This document shows positions 1-6,336 of a DNA stretch of 10,732 bases, piece by piece (position 1 is the stretch's first letter; each line of letters starts with the position of its first letter). Both the position numbers and the translations under genes were made by a program. The notes under the pieces are model-generated. The model made no database searches, was not told where the DNA came from, and was given only the letters and a program-made list of their open reading frames with translations. The DNA is from an uncultured Geobacteraceae bacterium (GTDB lineage: Bacteria; Desulfobacterota; Desulfuromonadia; Geobacterales; Pseudopelobacteraceae), in NCBI GenBank assembly GCA_903879825.1, contig CAIRND010000153.1:1-10732 (forward strand), in the 5' to 3' direction.

Positions 1-131
1 AGCAGCTGTTCATTGGCCAGGTAGTCATAGACCACAACTTCGGCTTTTTTCAAACATTCTACGCCGCGCAACGTAATCAGGGTCGGGTCACCCGGACCGG
101 CGCCTACTAAATAAACGATTCCGTTACTCAC
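1..131 (-). CDS. cobA: Uroporphyrinogen-III C-methyltransferase (SUMT/CobA), N-terminal fragment
   Basis: Only the first 43 codons are visible; the gene runs off the left edge. The translation begins SNGIVYLVGAGPGDPTLITL after a GTG start and continues with LRG, ADVVVYD-like (AEVVVYD) and LAN segments. VGAGPGDPxLxTLRG is the signature of the S-adenosylmethionine-dependent tetrapyrrole methylases that turn uroporphyrinogen III into precorrin-2, the entry to siroheme and cobalamin. The GTG at 131-129 overlaps the hemC stop (124-126) by 8 bases, which suggests translational coupling. In related bacteria this methylase is often fused to uroporphyrinogen-III synthase (HemD), which would make the operon complete for haem synthesis to uroporphyrinogen III. 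Whether that fusion exists here cannot be seen. Family assignment is firm, full architecture is unknown. Confidence 0.9.
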   Translation of the reverse strand, partial: MSNGIVYLVGAGPGDPTLITLRGVECLKKAEVVVYDYLANEQL

Positions 132-1062
132 CGATCGACCTCTGATATACCTCTTCCAGAATTGCCTTGCCGCCTTCGGCCAGCAACTGATCAGCAAGGC
201 GGATACCCAACTGTTCACACTCGGCAACCGGGCCACTGATTTCGCCACGCACAGAGCGCTGTCCATCAACTGCGGCGATAAACCCTACGAGGCGCAGCTG
301 ACCGTCGCTGACCGTGCCATGGGCCGCTATCGGCACCTGACAACCACCTTCACAGCGCTTCAGCAAGGCACGTTCAGCCCGAACCGCATGGCTGGTATCA
401 GGGTGATTAAAAAAGGCGATCGTCTCGGTTATGACCGGATCAGCCAGACGGCATTCAAGCCCGAGTGCGCCCTGACCGATGGCGGGAATGGAAAGGTCTA
501 CATCGAGATACTCGCCAACACTTTCGGTAAAGCCAAGACGCTTTAATCCGGCCGCTGCCAGAATCACCGCATCAAGATTGTCTTCGGTAAGTTTTCTGAT
601 ACGTGTCTCTACGTTGCCACGAATCATAACCATCTGCAGGTCGGGGCGAACTTTCAAAAGTTGGGCCTGACGACGGAGAGCACTGGTACCGATACGGGCT
701 CCCTGCGGCAGATCAGCAAACTTCATATTGCGGGATATTACCGCATCACGCGGATCTTCACGCTCAGTAATACAATGCAGTCCCAAACCCTCTGGAAACT
801 CGGTCGGCACATCTTTCATGCTGTGTACGGCAATATCAATCTCACCGCGCAGCATGGCCTCTTCGATCTCTTTGACGAACAGGCCTTTACCGCCAACCTG
901 TGCGAGTGGCACATCCAGAATTTTATCGCCGATCGTCTTGATCTTGGTCAGCGTGACTTCCATACCCGGATAACGATTCTCAAGTTCAGATTTTACCCAG
1001 TTTGCCTGCCAGAGGGCCAGCTGACTGGCGCGGGTTCCGATACGTATCAATTGAGGGGGCAT
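124..1062 (-). CDS. hemC: Hydroxymethylbilane synthase (porphobilinogen deaminase)
   Basis: HemC condenses four porphobilinogen molecules into hydroxymethylbilane in the cytoplasm. The family motifs are all present: RIGTRASQLALWQ at the N-terminus, HSMKDVPT with the catalytic Asp, RGNVxTRIRKL, and EGGCQVPIAAH with the Cys that carries the dipyrromethane cofactor. I chose the ATG at 1062 (312 residues) because GGAG lies 6 bases upstream of it. An in-frame ATG at 1074 would add four residues but has only an A-rich stretch before it. With the 1062 start the catalytic Asp is residue 84 and the cofactor Cys residue 241, essentially the numbering of the E. coli enzyme (D84, C242). The gene follows sfsA by 47 bases and overlaps cobA by 8, so it is a central member of the minus-strand tetrapyrrole operon. 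Confidence 0.96.
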   Translation of the reverse strand: MPPQLIRIGTRASQLALWQANWVKSELENRYPGMEVTLTKIKTIGDKILDVPLAQVGGKGLFVKEIEEAMLRGEIDIAVHSMKDVPTEFPEGLGLHCITEREDPRDAVISRNMKFADLPQGARIGTSALRRQAQLLKVRPDLQMVMIRGNVETRIRKLTEDNLDAVILAAAGLKRLGFTESVGEYLDVDLSIPAIGQGALGLECRLADPVITETIAFFNHPDTSHAVRAERALLKRCEGGCQVPIAAHGTVSDGQLRLVGFIAAVDGQRSVRGEISGPVAECEQLGIRLADQLLAEGGKAILEEVYQRSIGE

Positions 1063-1109
1063 AACTATCTCCATTTTTTTATTTTGAATCTGAGGAGCCT
1101 GTCGGACTC

Positions 1110-1802
1110 CTAAACAATCACCGGCAGACGTTCCGTAAGTGTTATTTCTTCTGGAGTCACCAGGGCCCGGTAAGCCAGCGCCTCCACCCCGTTCGCTAAA
1201 GCCAGGCGAAGAAGACGTCCATATTCGGGATCAATCAGGTCCGCCGGAGAGACCGAGTTACCGTCACCGCGCTGAACGGTAAAAAAGATTACGCCGCGAT
1301 CACCTTCGCGTACCACCCGCATCAGTTCATTGAGGTGTTTTTGACCGCGAGTTGTAACGGCATCCGGAAACAGCGCCCGGTTCCCCTCGACAAGCGTTAC
1401 GTTTTTCACCTCAACAAAGCAGCGCCCGCTCATGCCTTCCAGCAGAAGATCGATACGACTATGTTCTCCGTAGGGCACCTCGGGACGAATAGTCTCATAT
1501 CCCTGCAGCTCTGCTATGGTACCATCCGTAATAGCCTCATGAACCAAATGGTTTGGCAGCCCCGTGTTGATACCAGCCCAGAAACCGTCAGCCTCCACCA
1601 ATTCCCAGCCAAGCGGATATTTCCTTTTCAGATTGGGACTGCGTGAGAGGAACACACGACTGCCGGGGGTTGCACATCCCTTCATGCTGCCTGAGTTCGG
1701 GCAGTGAACGGTAACAACATCACCATTTTCAAGTTCCACATCCGCCAGAAAGCGTTTGTAGCGCCTGATCAGGATACCTGCAACCAGTGGCGGCAGGCGC
1801 AT
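1110..1802 (-). CDS. sfsA: SfsA family protein (putative DNA/RNA nuclease)
   Basis: This 230-residue protein has the usual length and motifs of SfsA: an N-terminal RRYKRFLADVEL segment, HCPNSGSM at residues 33-40, RIDLLLEG around D118, VEVKN with E131 and K133, and FPDAVTTRGQKHL near residue 145. D118...E131-x-K133 fits a PD-(D/E)XK nuclease active site. The family was first named for sugar fermentation stimulation in E. coli; newer annotation calls it a DNA/RNA nuclease, and its physiological role is still unclear. Its ATG (1802) follows the hemA stop (1803-1805) with no spacing, and the Shine-Dalgarno-like GGAAG lies in the hemA 3' end, so its translation is probably coupled to hemA. A short hairpin (stem 1093-1097 with 1107-1111) begins at its stop codon. 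Nothing in the protein points to haem metabolism. Confidence 0.93.
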   Translation of the reverse strand: MRLPPLVAGILIRRYKRFLADVELENGDVVTVHCPNSGSMKGCATPGSRVFLSRSPNLKRKYPLGWELVEADGFWAGINTGLPNHLVHEAITDGTIAELQGYETIRPEVPYGEHSRIDLLLEGMSGRCFVEVKNVTLVEGNRALFPDAVTTRGQKHLNELMRVVREGDRGVIFFTVQRGDGNSVSPADLIDPEYGRLLRLALANGVEALAYRALVTPEEITLTERLPVIV

Positions 1803-3104
1803 CTATTCTTCCAACTCCAGCTCTTCATCATCGCGCTGCAAAGCTTCCAGCTCAAACAGTTGCCGCAGTGCATCAACATACAGATCAACCCGCCCACCCT
1901 GACCAGCCTGCTTAAGCACATACGTAGGGGCATGAAGCAGCTTGTTCATCATCGCAAGCGTCAGCGCCTCCAGCCTCTTTTCGGCATCAGGCGGCAATTC
2001 TTTCCACCCGGCAATGGTCTTATCAAGCTCGGCCCGGCGAATCTCATCAAAGCGAGTGCGTAGGGCAACAATGGTGGGGGTTACTTCCAGAGTCGAAAGC
2101 CATTTATGAAATTGACCGATCTCCTGATCAATTATTTCCTCTGCTTTTTCAGCCTCCAGCCCGCGCTGGGCCAGATTCGCCTGAACGATCTCCTGCAAAT
2201 GGTCAACAGTGAAGAGGTAGGCGTTTTCTATTTTGTCAACCTTGGGGTCAATATCGCGTGGGACAGCAATATCAATGAAAAATATTGGCTTTGACCGGCG
2301 CTTTTTAATGGCATCTTCGGCATCCTTCGGCCCGATTATACAGTGGGGGGCTCCGGTAGATGACAGAACAATGTCGGCCCGGTGAAGATGCTCAAAAAGC
2401 GCCTCAAATTGAATAGCCTCACCACCAAAATCCTCTGCCAGTCGTTCGGCCCGTTCGAAAGTACGGTTCGTGACCATGACACCTTTTGCACCGCTGTTTA
2501 AAAAGTGTTTGGCAGCCAGCTCACACATTTCGCCCGCACCGATCAGCAGCACGGTTTTATCTGACAGGTCACCCAGAATTTTTTTGGCCAGCTCCACAGC
2601 GGCAAATGCTACTGAAACGGCAGAAGAAGCTATTTTAGTTTCTGTGCGCACCCGCTTCGCGACCGAAAAAGCTTTGTGAAGAAAGCGATTGAGAATAATT
2701 CCTGATGATTTAAATTCAGCTGCATAGCCGTAGGAGGTCTTGATCTGCCCCAGAATTTGCGGTTCACCGACAACCATCGAATCGAGACTTGACGCGACTC
2801 TGAAGACGTGACGGATGGCGGCTTCAGCATGATAACTGTACAGATGTGGTTCAAGTGTGTCACATGCCAGGTGGTGATAGTCAGCCATAAACCGTTTTAA
2901 GCGGGCGATGCCTCCCGCAATATCGCGAGTTGTGGCATAAATTTCAACCCGGTTACAGGTAGAGACAATGACCCCCTCGATAATACCTTCCAACCTGATT
3001 AGTTCGCCCAGCGGTTTTTCAATCTGATTGGGAGAAAAAGCGACTTTTTCGCGGATTTCGACAGTAGCAGTTTTATGAGAAAGTCCGACAACAATGATGT
3101 TCAT
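1803..3104 (-). CDS. hemA: Glutamyl-tRNA reductase
   Basis: HemA reduces glutamyl-tRNA(Glu) to glutamate-1-semialdehyde with NADPH, the first committed step of the C5 tetrapyrrole pathway. The 433-residue protein starts with VVGLSHKTATVEIREK. It has the catalytic Cys at residue 50 in STCNRVEIYA, the SSLDSMVVGEPQILGQIK motif near residues 105-122, and a Rossmann NADPH-binding loop (LIGAGEMCELA) near 187-197. A C-terminal helical dimerisation domain ends in an acidic tail. The ATG at 3104 is preferred: GGA lies 7 bases upstream. The preceding codon is TTG (3107-3105) and would be read as a start only 4 bases from the same GGA. The acidic C-terminal codons contain the ribosome-binding sequence for sfsA. 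The gene is separated from ccsA by 87 bases, the loosest joint of the operon. Confidence 0.96.
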   Translation of the reverse strand: MNIIVVGLSHKTATVEIREKVAFSPNQIEKPLGELIRLEGIIEGVIVSTCNRVEIYATTRDIAGGIARLKRFMADYHHLACDTLEPHLYSYHAEAAIRHVFRVASSLDSMVVGEPQILGQIKTSYGYAAEFKSSGIILNRFLHKAFSVAKRVRTETKIASSAVSVAFAAVELAKKILGDLSDKTVLLIGAGEMCELAAKHFLNSGAKGVMVTNRTFERAERLAEDFGGEAIQFEALFEHLHRADIVLSSTGAPHCIIGPKDAEDAIKKRRSKPIFFIDIAVPRDIDPKVDKIENAYLFTVDHLQEIVQANLAQRGLEAEKAEEIIDQEIGQFHKWLSTLEVTPTIVALRTRFDEIRRAELDKTIAGWKELPPDAEKRLEALTLAMMNKLLHAPTYVLKQAGQGGRVDLYVDALRQLFELEALQRDDEELELEE

Positions 3105-3191
3105 CAATGATTCCGTTTTAATGCTTCATGTTAAGTAGTAGAGACGCGCATCAGAGCGACTCTCTGGAGACAGAGATAGAAGAGTTTATCT
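3105..3191 (-). promoter_or_regulatory. ccsA-hemA intergenic leader with two competing hairpins
   Basis: This is the 87-base gap upstream of hemA. Read on the minus strand, AGAGATA (3193-3187, partly in the ccsA stop) can pair with TATCTCT (3178-3172) across an 8-base loop. The overlapping TCTCTG (3176-3171) can instead pair with CAGAGA (3166-3161) across a 4-base TCTC loop. The two stems share 3172-3176 and cannot form together. No U-tract follows either stem, so neither looks like an intrinsic terminator. No convincing -35/-10 pair was seen. A role in processing the mRNA or tuning hemA is possible but is inference only. Confidence 0.3.
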
Positions 3192-3992
3192 CTACCAGAT
3201 AATACTGTGCTTCATACCGATAAACGTAAATAGCACAACAATGAAACCGATAATTGAAAGAATTGCCGCACGTTTTCCGCGCCAGCCAATGGTAATTCGA
3301 CCATGAAGGAGCACCGCATAGATAAGCCATATTATCAGCGACCAGGTCTGCTTCCTATCCCAAATCCAGTAGCTCCCCATCGCCTGCTCGGACCAGACGG
3401 AGCCGGAAATAATGGCAACCGTCAACAGTGGAAAACCAAAAGTCAGGCAGCGATAGCTGATATCGTCCATTGTTTCAAGTGAAGGAAGTTTTTGGAAGAG
3501 TGCGCCAAGATGTTTGGTTTTCAGGAAATACCGCTGGATCAGGTACACAACGGCAACCCCGGCGGCGATGGTGAAGCAGGCATAACTGGCGAAAGCCAGC
3601 AGCGCGTGAAACAAAAACCATTTACTCTGCAAGATAGGCGGAAGCAGGCGCGCCTCCATATGCAGCGTACTTGATGCCACCAGCATCATAAGTGCGACAG
3701 GGATAATGAATGAACCGAGCGAAGTGACTTTATATTTGCGCTCGAAAAAGATAAATCCGCCAACGATCGCAAGGCTGAAAAATGACAGAGACTCCTGCAT
3801 GTTGGTAAGAGGCACATACTTCATTTTAACGGCCAGATGGATCGTCGAAAGCAGATGTGCAGCGAATCCGGTCGCAAGCAGACGCCCGGCCCATTGTGTC
3901 AGCAGCGGTGACGTGCGTAACAGACAGACAAGATATGCAGCGGTTGCGCAGCCGTATAAAGCCACCGTAAAAATGAAAAAAAAGTGTGTCAT
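3192..3992 (-). CDS. ccsA: Cytochrome c assembly protein, CcsA/CcsB (HemX-like) family
   Basis: This 266-residue, very hydrophobic protein has about eight predicted membrane segments and a WWD-type haem-handling region near residues 200-217 (GSVWSEQAMGSYWIWD), followed by WLIYAVLLHGR. It belongs to the CcsA/ResC/HemX group, which with ResB/Ccs1 moves haem across the membrane and attaches it to apocytochromes c (system II). His46, His52, His139, His230 and His262 are candidate haem ligands; H139 and H230 flank the WWD region as expected. Compared with the family pattern I remember (AWGxYWxWDPKETW), this copy has Met205 for the first Trp, Arg213 for Pro and Gln215 for Glu. Its ATG overlaps the upstream precorrin-2 dehydrogenase stop by 4 bases (ATGA). 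No ResB-like partner is in the window. A HemX-like role affecting HemA level is an alternative, because hemA is next in the operon. Confidence 0.88.
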   Translation of the reverse strand: MTHFFFIFTVALYGCATAAYLVCLLRTSPLLTQWAGRLLATGFAAHLLSTIHLAVKMKYVPLTNMQESLSFFSLAIVGGFIFFERKYKVTSLGSFIIPVALMMLVASSTLHMEARLLPPILQSKWFLFHALLAFASYACFTIAAGVAVVYLIQRYFLKTKHLGALFQKLPSLETMDDISYRCLTFGFPLLTVAIISGSVWSEQAMGSYWIWDRKQTWSLIIWLIYAVLLHGRITIGWRGKRAAILSIIGFIVVLFTFIGMKHSIIW

Positions 3993-4585
3993 GGCAGCAT
4001 GTCCTTGCGTTCAGTAAGCTCGGCGAGCAGATCCACGGCACGCGAGCGTAAAACGCGCGTATTGTATGTGCTTGAACTCCCGTTCGTCAATAGCTTTTCT
4101 CGTTCAACGGACAACTGGTCAAGGATGACTCCATATTCATGACCGATATGTTTCGCGATATAATTTCGTACATCGACCGCAAACGTTGGACAGCGACCAC
4201 TGGTCGAAACAGCGATTTCAAGATCTCCCTGTTGAAGGAGTGCCGGAAATGTGCAGTCCCCCGCACCCGGATTGTCTGCCACAGAGACCAGAATACTTCG
4301 CGTTCGCGCATCGGCACATACCTGCTGGTTTACCTTAAAGTCATCGGTGGCCGCGATGGCTAAAAAGGCACCATCCAAATCGGAAGCATCGTAATGTCCA
4401 TGCTTGATGTCAATGACGCCGCTATTTTCCATATCAACAATGTCAGGGCAGCTATGCACCGCCACCACCCTGACAGACGCACCCGCTGCCAGCAGGGTGC
4501 GGAGCTTACGTAAGGCGACAGCGCCTCCGCCGATGATAACAGCACGCTTGCCATGCATTCGTATGTTTAACGCCAGAGTAGACAT
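3989..4585 (-). CDS. Precorrin-2 dehydrogenase / sirohydrochlorin ferrochelatase-type (siroheme synthase N-terminal domain)
   Basis: The protein resembles the N-terminal domain of CysG and yeast Met8p, which oxidises precorrin-2 to sirohydrochlorin with NAD and may insert iron to give siroheme. It shows an NAD-binding loop (VIIGGGAVALRK, glycines 19-21), AATDD at residues 79-82 with the likely catalytic Asp, VADNPGAGDCTFPA, and LEIAVSTSGRCPTFA. The start at 4585 gives 198 residues and matches the family, which begins about 18 residues before the GGG; GGAGG lies 7 bases upstream. Two earlier in-frame ATGs at 4612 and 4609 also have a good Shine-Dalgarno (AAGGAG) and would add 9 or 8 residues, so the start is not certain. 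It is the first gene of the minus-strand operon, divergent from thioredoxin, and overlaps ccsA by 4 bases. Confidence 0.92.
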   Translation of the reverse strand: MSTLALNIRMHGKRAVIIGGGAVALRKLRTLLAAGASVRVVAVHSCPDIVDMENSGVIDIKHGHYDASDLDGAFLAIAATDDFKVNQQVCADARTRSILVSVADNPGAGDCTFPALLQQGDLEIAVSTSGRCPTFAVDVRNYIAKHIGHEYGVILDQLSVEREKLLTNGSSSTYNTRVLRSRAVDLLAELTERKDMLP

Positions 4586-4739
4586 GCCTTTTCCTCCACC
4601 GGGCGGCATCATACTCTCCTTGCGCCCTGTTTTCAACGATATGAGACACCAGAGGTGCTACACCGAGTTTGCTCTTGATTTTTTCAGTGTCTGGTATATC
4701 ATCCGCAAAAATTAATCACGTTCTTAAAGGAGAATACAG
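4586..4739. promoter_or_regulatory. Divergent control region between the tetrapyrrole/ccsA operon and trx-tlpA
   Basis: This 154-base stretch separates two divergent transcription units and must hold promoters for both. It carries two Shine-Dalgarno/ATG combinations for the minus-strand gene, and AAAGGAG for thioredoxin, 7 bases from its ATG. A 6-base inverted repeat (AGACAC at 4644-4649, GTGTCT at 4687-4692) spans the centre and lies partly within the proposed plus-strand promoter. CACC/GGTG/CACC elements at about 4648-4664 can form small alternative stems. No clear minus-strand -35/-10 pair was found. Confidence 0.5.
4675..4702 (+). promoter_or_regulatory. Possible sigma-70-type promoter for trx
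   Basis: TTGATT (4675-4680) and TATCAT (4697-4702) are separated by 16 bases, giving plausible -35 and -10 elements. The start point would be near 4709, about 30 bases before the thioredoxin ATG. The match is partial and the region is AT-rich, so this is tentative. Confidence 0.4.
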
Positions 4740-5069
4740 ATGGCCAGTGAAAATGTTATAGCATTTACCGATGCAAATTTCGACAGCGAGGTGCTGAAGT
4801 CCAGCATCCCGGTGCTCGTTGATTTTTGGGCAACATGGTGTGCACCTTGTAAAGCGATTGCCCCTCTTATCGATACTATTGCTGATGAATACGTCGGAAA
4901 AATCAAAGTGGGCAAAGTCAATGTGGATGATAACCAGGCAACTCCGGGCAAATACGGCGTACGCGGCATTCCTACCATCATTTTATTCAAAGATGGCGCC
5001 ATACTCGAACAGGTCGTCGGTGCTGTCCCAAAATCACAACTAGACGCGCTGATCGCTAAAGCGCTCTAG
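4740..5069 (+). CDS. trxA: Thioredoxin (WCAPC active site)
   Basis: This is a 109-residue single-domain thioredoxin without a signal peptide, so it acts in the cytoplasm as a disulfide reductant. Visible features are LVDFWATWCAPCKAIAPLID with the redox Cys34 and Cys37, VNVDDN around residue 60, the cis-Pro loop GIPTI (Pro78), and a C-terminal helix. The active site is WCAPC where E. coli thioredoxin has WCGPC. The Gly-to-Ala change is tolerated in the family and, as far as I recall, occurs in related bacteria. The start is supported by AAAGGAG 7 bases upstream. The gene is divergent from the siroheme/ccsA operon and is followed 5 bases later by an exported TlpA-like thioredoxin. Confidence 0.95.
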   Translation: MASENVIAFTDANFDSEVLKSSIPVLVDFWATWCAPCKAIAPLIDTIADEYVGKIKVGKVNVDDNQATPGKYGVRGIPTIILFKDGAILEQVVGAVPKSQLDALIAKAL

Positions 5070-5074
5070 GGGCA

Positions 5075-5593
5075 ATGCTCTTCACTTCATTCCCTCTCAA
5101 AGTTTTGCGTGTCATTGTAGCCGCATCATTCCTGTCCATACCCGGGCCGGTTGATGCGGCTCCGCGTTCCGGGCAGCCCGTCCCAAACTTTAAAGTTGTC
5201 TCTACAACTGGCCAGACGATATCTCAGGAAAATTATCGTGGTCACGTACTGATTATTGACTTTTTTGCCACCTGGTGCCAGCCATGCCGACAGTCTATTC
5301 CACATTTGGTTGAGATGAATCGCAAGTATGGCAAGCAGGGTCTTCAGATACTCGGTTTAAGTGTGGATGAGGCGGGAGAACGGGCTGTCAAAACATTTAC
5401 TGACGAGTTTCGGGTTAATTATCCGCTGGCAGTGGCAGATGATTCAACCACGGCCCTTTTTGGTATCCGTTCCGTACCGATCATGTATGTGGTTGATAAA
5501 AAAGGAAACATTGCCGAAGTCTCTCGCGGTTTTTCTGATGAGACGGGCCGTTCGACGGAACGATTGATCAAACGTCTTCTGGCAGAGCAGTAA
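5075..5593 (+). CDS. Exported TlpA/ResA-like thioredoxin-family protein
   Basis: This 172-residue protein has an N-terminal signal sequence: Lys9 and Arg12, a hydrophobic stretch from about 13 to 24, and probable cleavage after VDA (28) or DAA (29). The mature part is a TlpA/ResA/AhpC-type thioredoxin fold with FFATWCQPCRQSIPHL (Cys68, Cys71), the LGLSVDE segment near 93-99, and a cis-Pro loop SVPIMYVVD (Pro135). Such proteins act in the periplasm, often reducing apocytochrome c cysteines before haem attachment. No lipobox Cys is seen. The ATG is 5 bases after the thioredoxin stop, with only AGGGG close by, so translation is probably coupled. The 3' end overlaps the convergent truA gene by 26 bases, leaving no space for a terminator between them. 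Proximity to ccsA fits cytochrome c maturation, but the substrate is unknown. Confidence 0.9.
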   Translation: MLFTSFPLKVLRVIVAASFLSIPGPVDAAPRSGQPVPNFKVVSTTGQTISQENYRGHVLIIDFFATWCQPCRQSIPHLVEMNRKYGKQGLQILGLSVDEAGERAVKTFTDEFRVNYPLAVADDSTTALFGIRSVPIMYVVDKKGNIAEVSRGFSDETGRSTERLIKRLLAEQ

Positions 5594-6335
5594 ATTTTTC
5601 GGGAAAAACAACCTCCATCAAGCACAAACCACACGCCGGAGCGGTGCTGCCCGCCTCTTTTCTGTCCCCCCTCAGTAACAGGCTGTCGATATCTGATGGC
5701 ACAAAGCGACCCTTTCCGATATCAACAAGGGTACCGACCATTACCCGCACCATATTTTTCAAAAACCCGCCGCCGACAACATCGATGGTAATACGTGCCC
5801 CCTCACAGGTGACGCAAACCGAATCTATCCGCCTGACCGTTGTTTTAGCGACACAATTAGACGCCCGGAATGCGGCAAAATTATGACTGCCAACAAAACG
5901 GCCTGCGGCGGCTTCCATTGCGATAAGATCGAGTTGCTCCCGAACCTGCCAGCTGAACAACCTGTCAAGTGGTGAGCGGACAGAGGAATTGATGATGGAA
6001 TAGCGATAGTGCTTTGCATATGCCATGATGATTGGCTTAAATCCGGCAGGGACTATGCGGGCATCCTGGATGGCAATATCAGCAGGAAGGAATCTGTTGG
6101 TACCCTCCACAAAAGCCTGGAGCGGCAGAGTGCGGGACGTAGTAAAGGACGCCGGAATGGCACGGGCATGCACACCGGCATCGGTCCGACCGGAAGAACG
6201 TACCTGAACACGCTCCTTCAGCAATTTTTCAAGCGCCTCTTCAACAACCTGCTGCACCGCCAATCCGTTTGGCTGTACTTGCCATCCCGAATAGTTGGTA
6301 CCATCGTAGGCAATTGTCATCAATATCGTCGCCAC
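5568..6335 (-). CDS. truA: tRNA pseudouridine(38-40) synthase TruA
   Basis: TruA converts uridines 38-40 in the tRNA anticodon arm to pseudouridine. Family motifs are clear: TIAYDGTNYSGWQVQPNGLAVQ at the N-terminus, SSGRTDAGVHA with the catalytic Asp (residue 52 from the chosen start), the HNFAAFRAS segment, and GGGFLKNMVRVMVGTLVDIGKG near the C-terminus. I chose the GTG at 6335 (255 residues). It lies one base after the hslO stop and gives the short N-terminus typical of the family before TIxYDG. Alternatives are the ATG at 6320 (5 residues shorter) and an ATG at 6365 inside hslO (10 residues longer); none has a strong Shine-Dalgarno. The 3' end overlaps the convergent tlpA-like gene by 26 bases. 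Confidence 0.93.
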   Translation of the reverse strand: MATILMTIAYDGTNYSGWQVQPNGLAVQQVVEEALEKLLKERVQVRSSGRTDAGVHARAIPASFTTSRTLPLQAFVEGTNRFLPADIAIQDARIVPAGFKPIIMAYAKHYRYSIINSSVRSPLDRLFSWQVREQLDLIAMEAAAGRFVGSHNFAAFRASNCVAKTTVRRIDSVCVTCEGARITIDVVGGGFLKNMVRVMVGTLVDIGKGRFVPSDIDSLLLRGDRKEAGSTAPACGLCLMEVVFPEKFTALPEDV

Positions 6336-6336
6336 G

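Noticed and set aside
1093..1111. Hairpin between sfsA and hemC as a terminator
   Set aside because: The stem is only 5 bases, with an A-rich rather than U-rich stretch following on the minus strand, so it is unlikely to stop transcription before hemC.
661..1113. A 150-codon plus-strand open frame opposite hemC
   Set aside because: It has no family resemblance and lies fully opposite a well-conserved enzyme gene.
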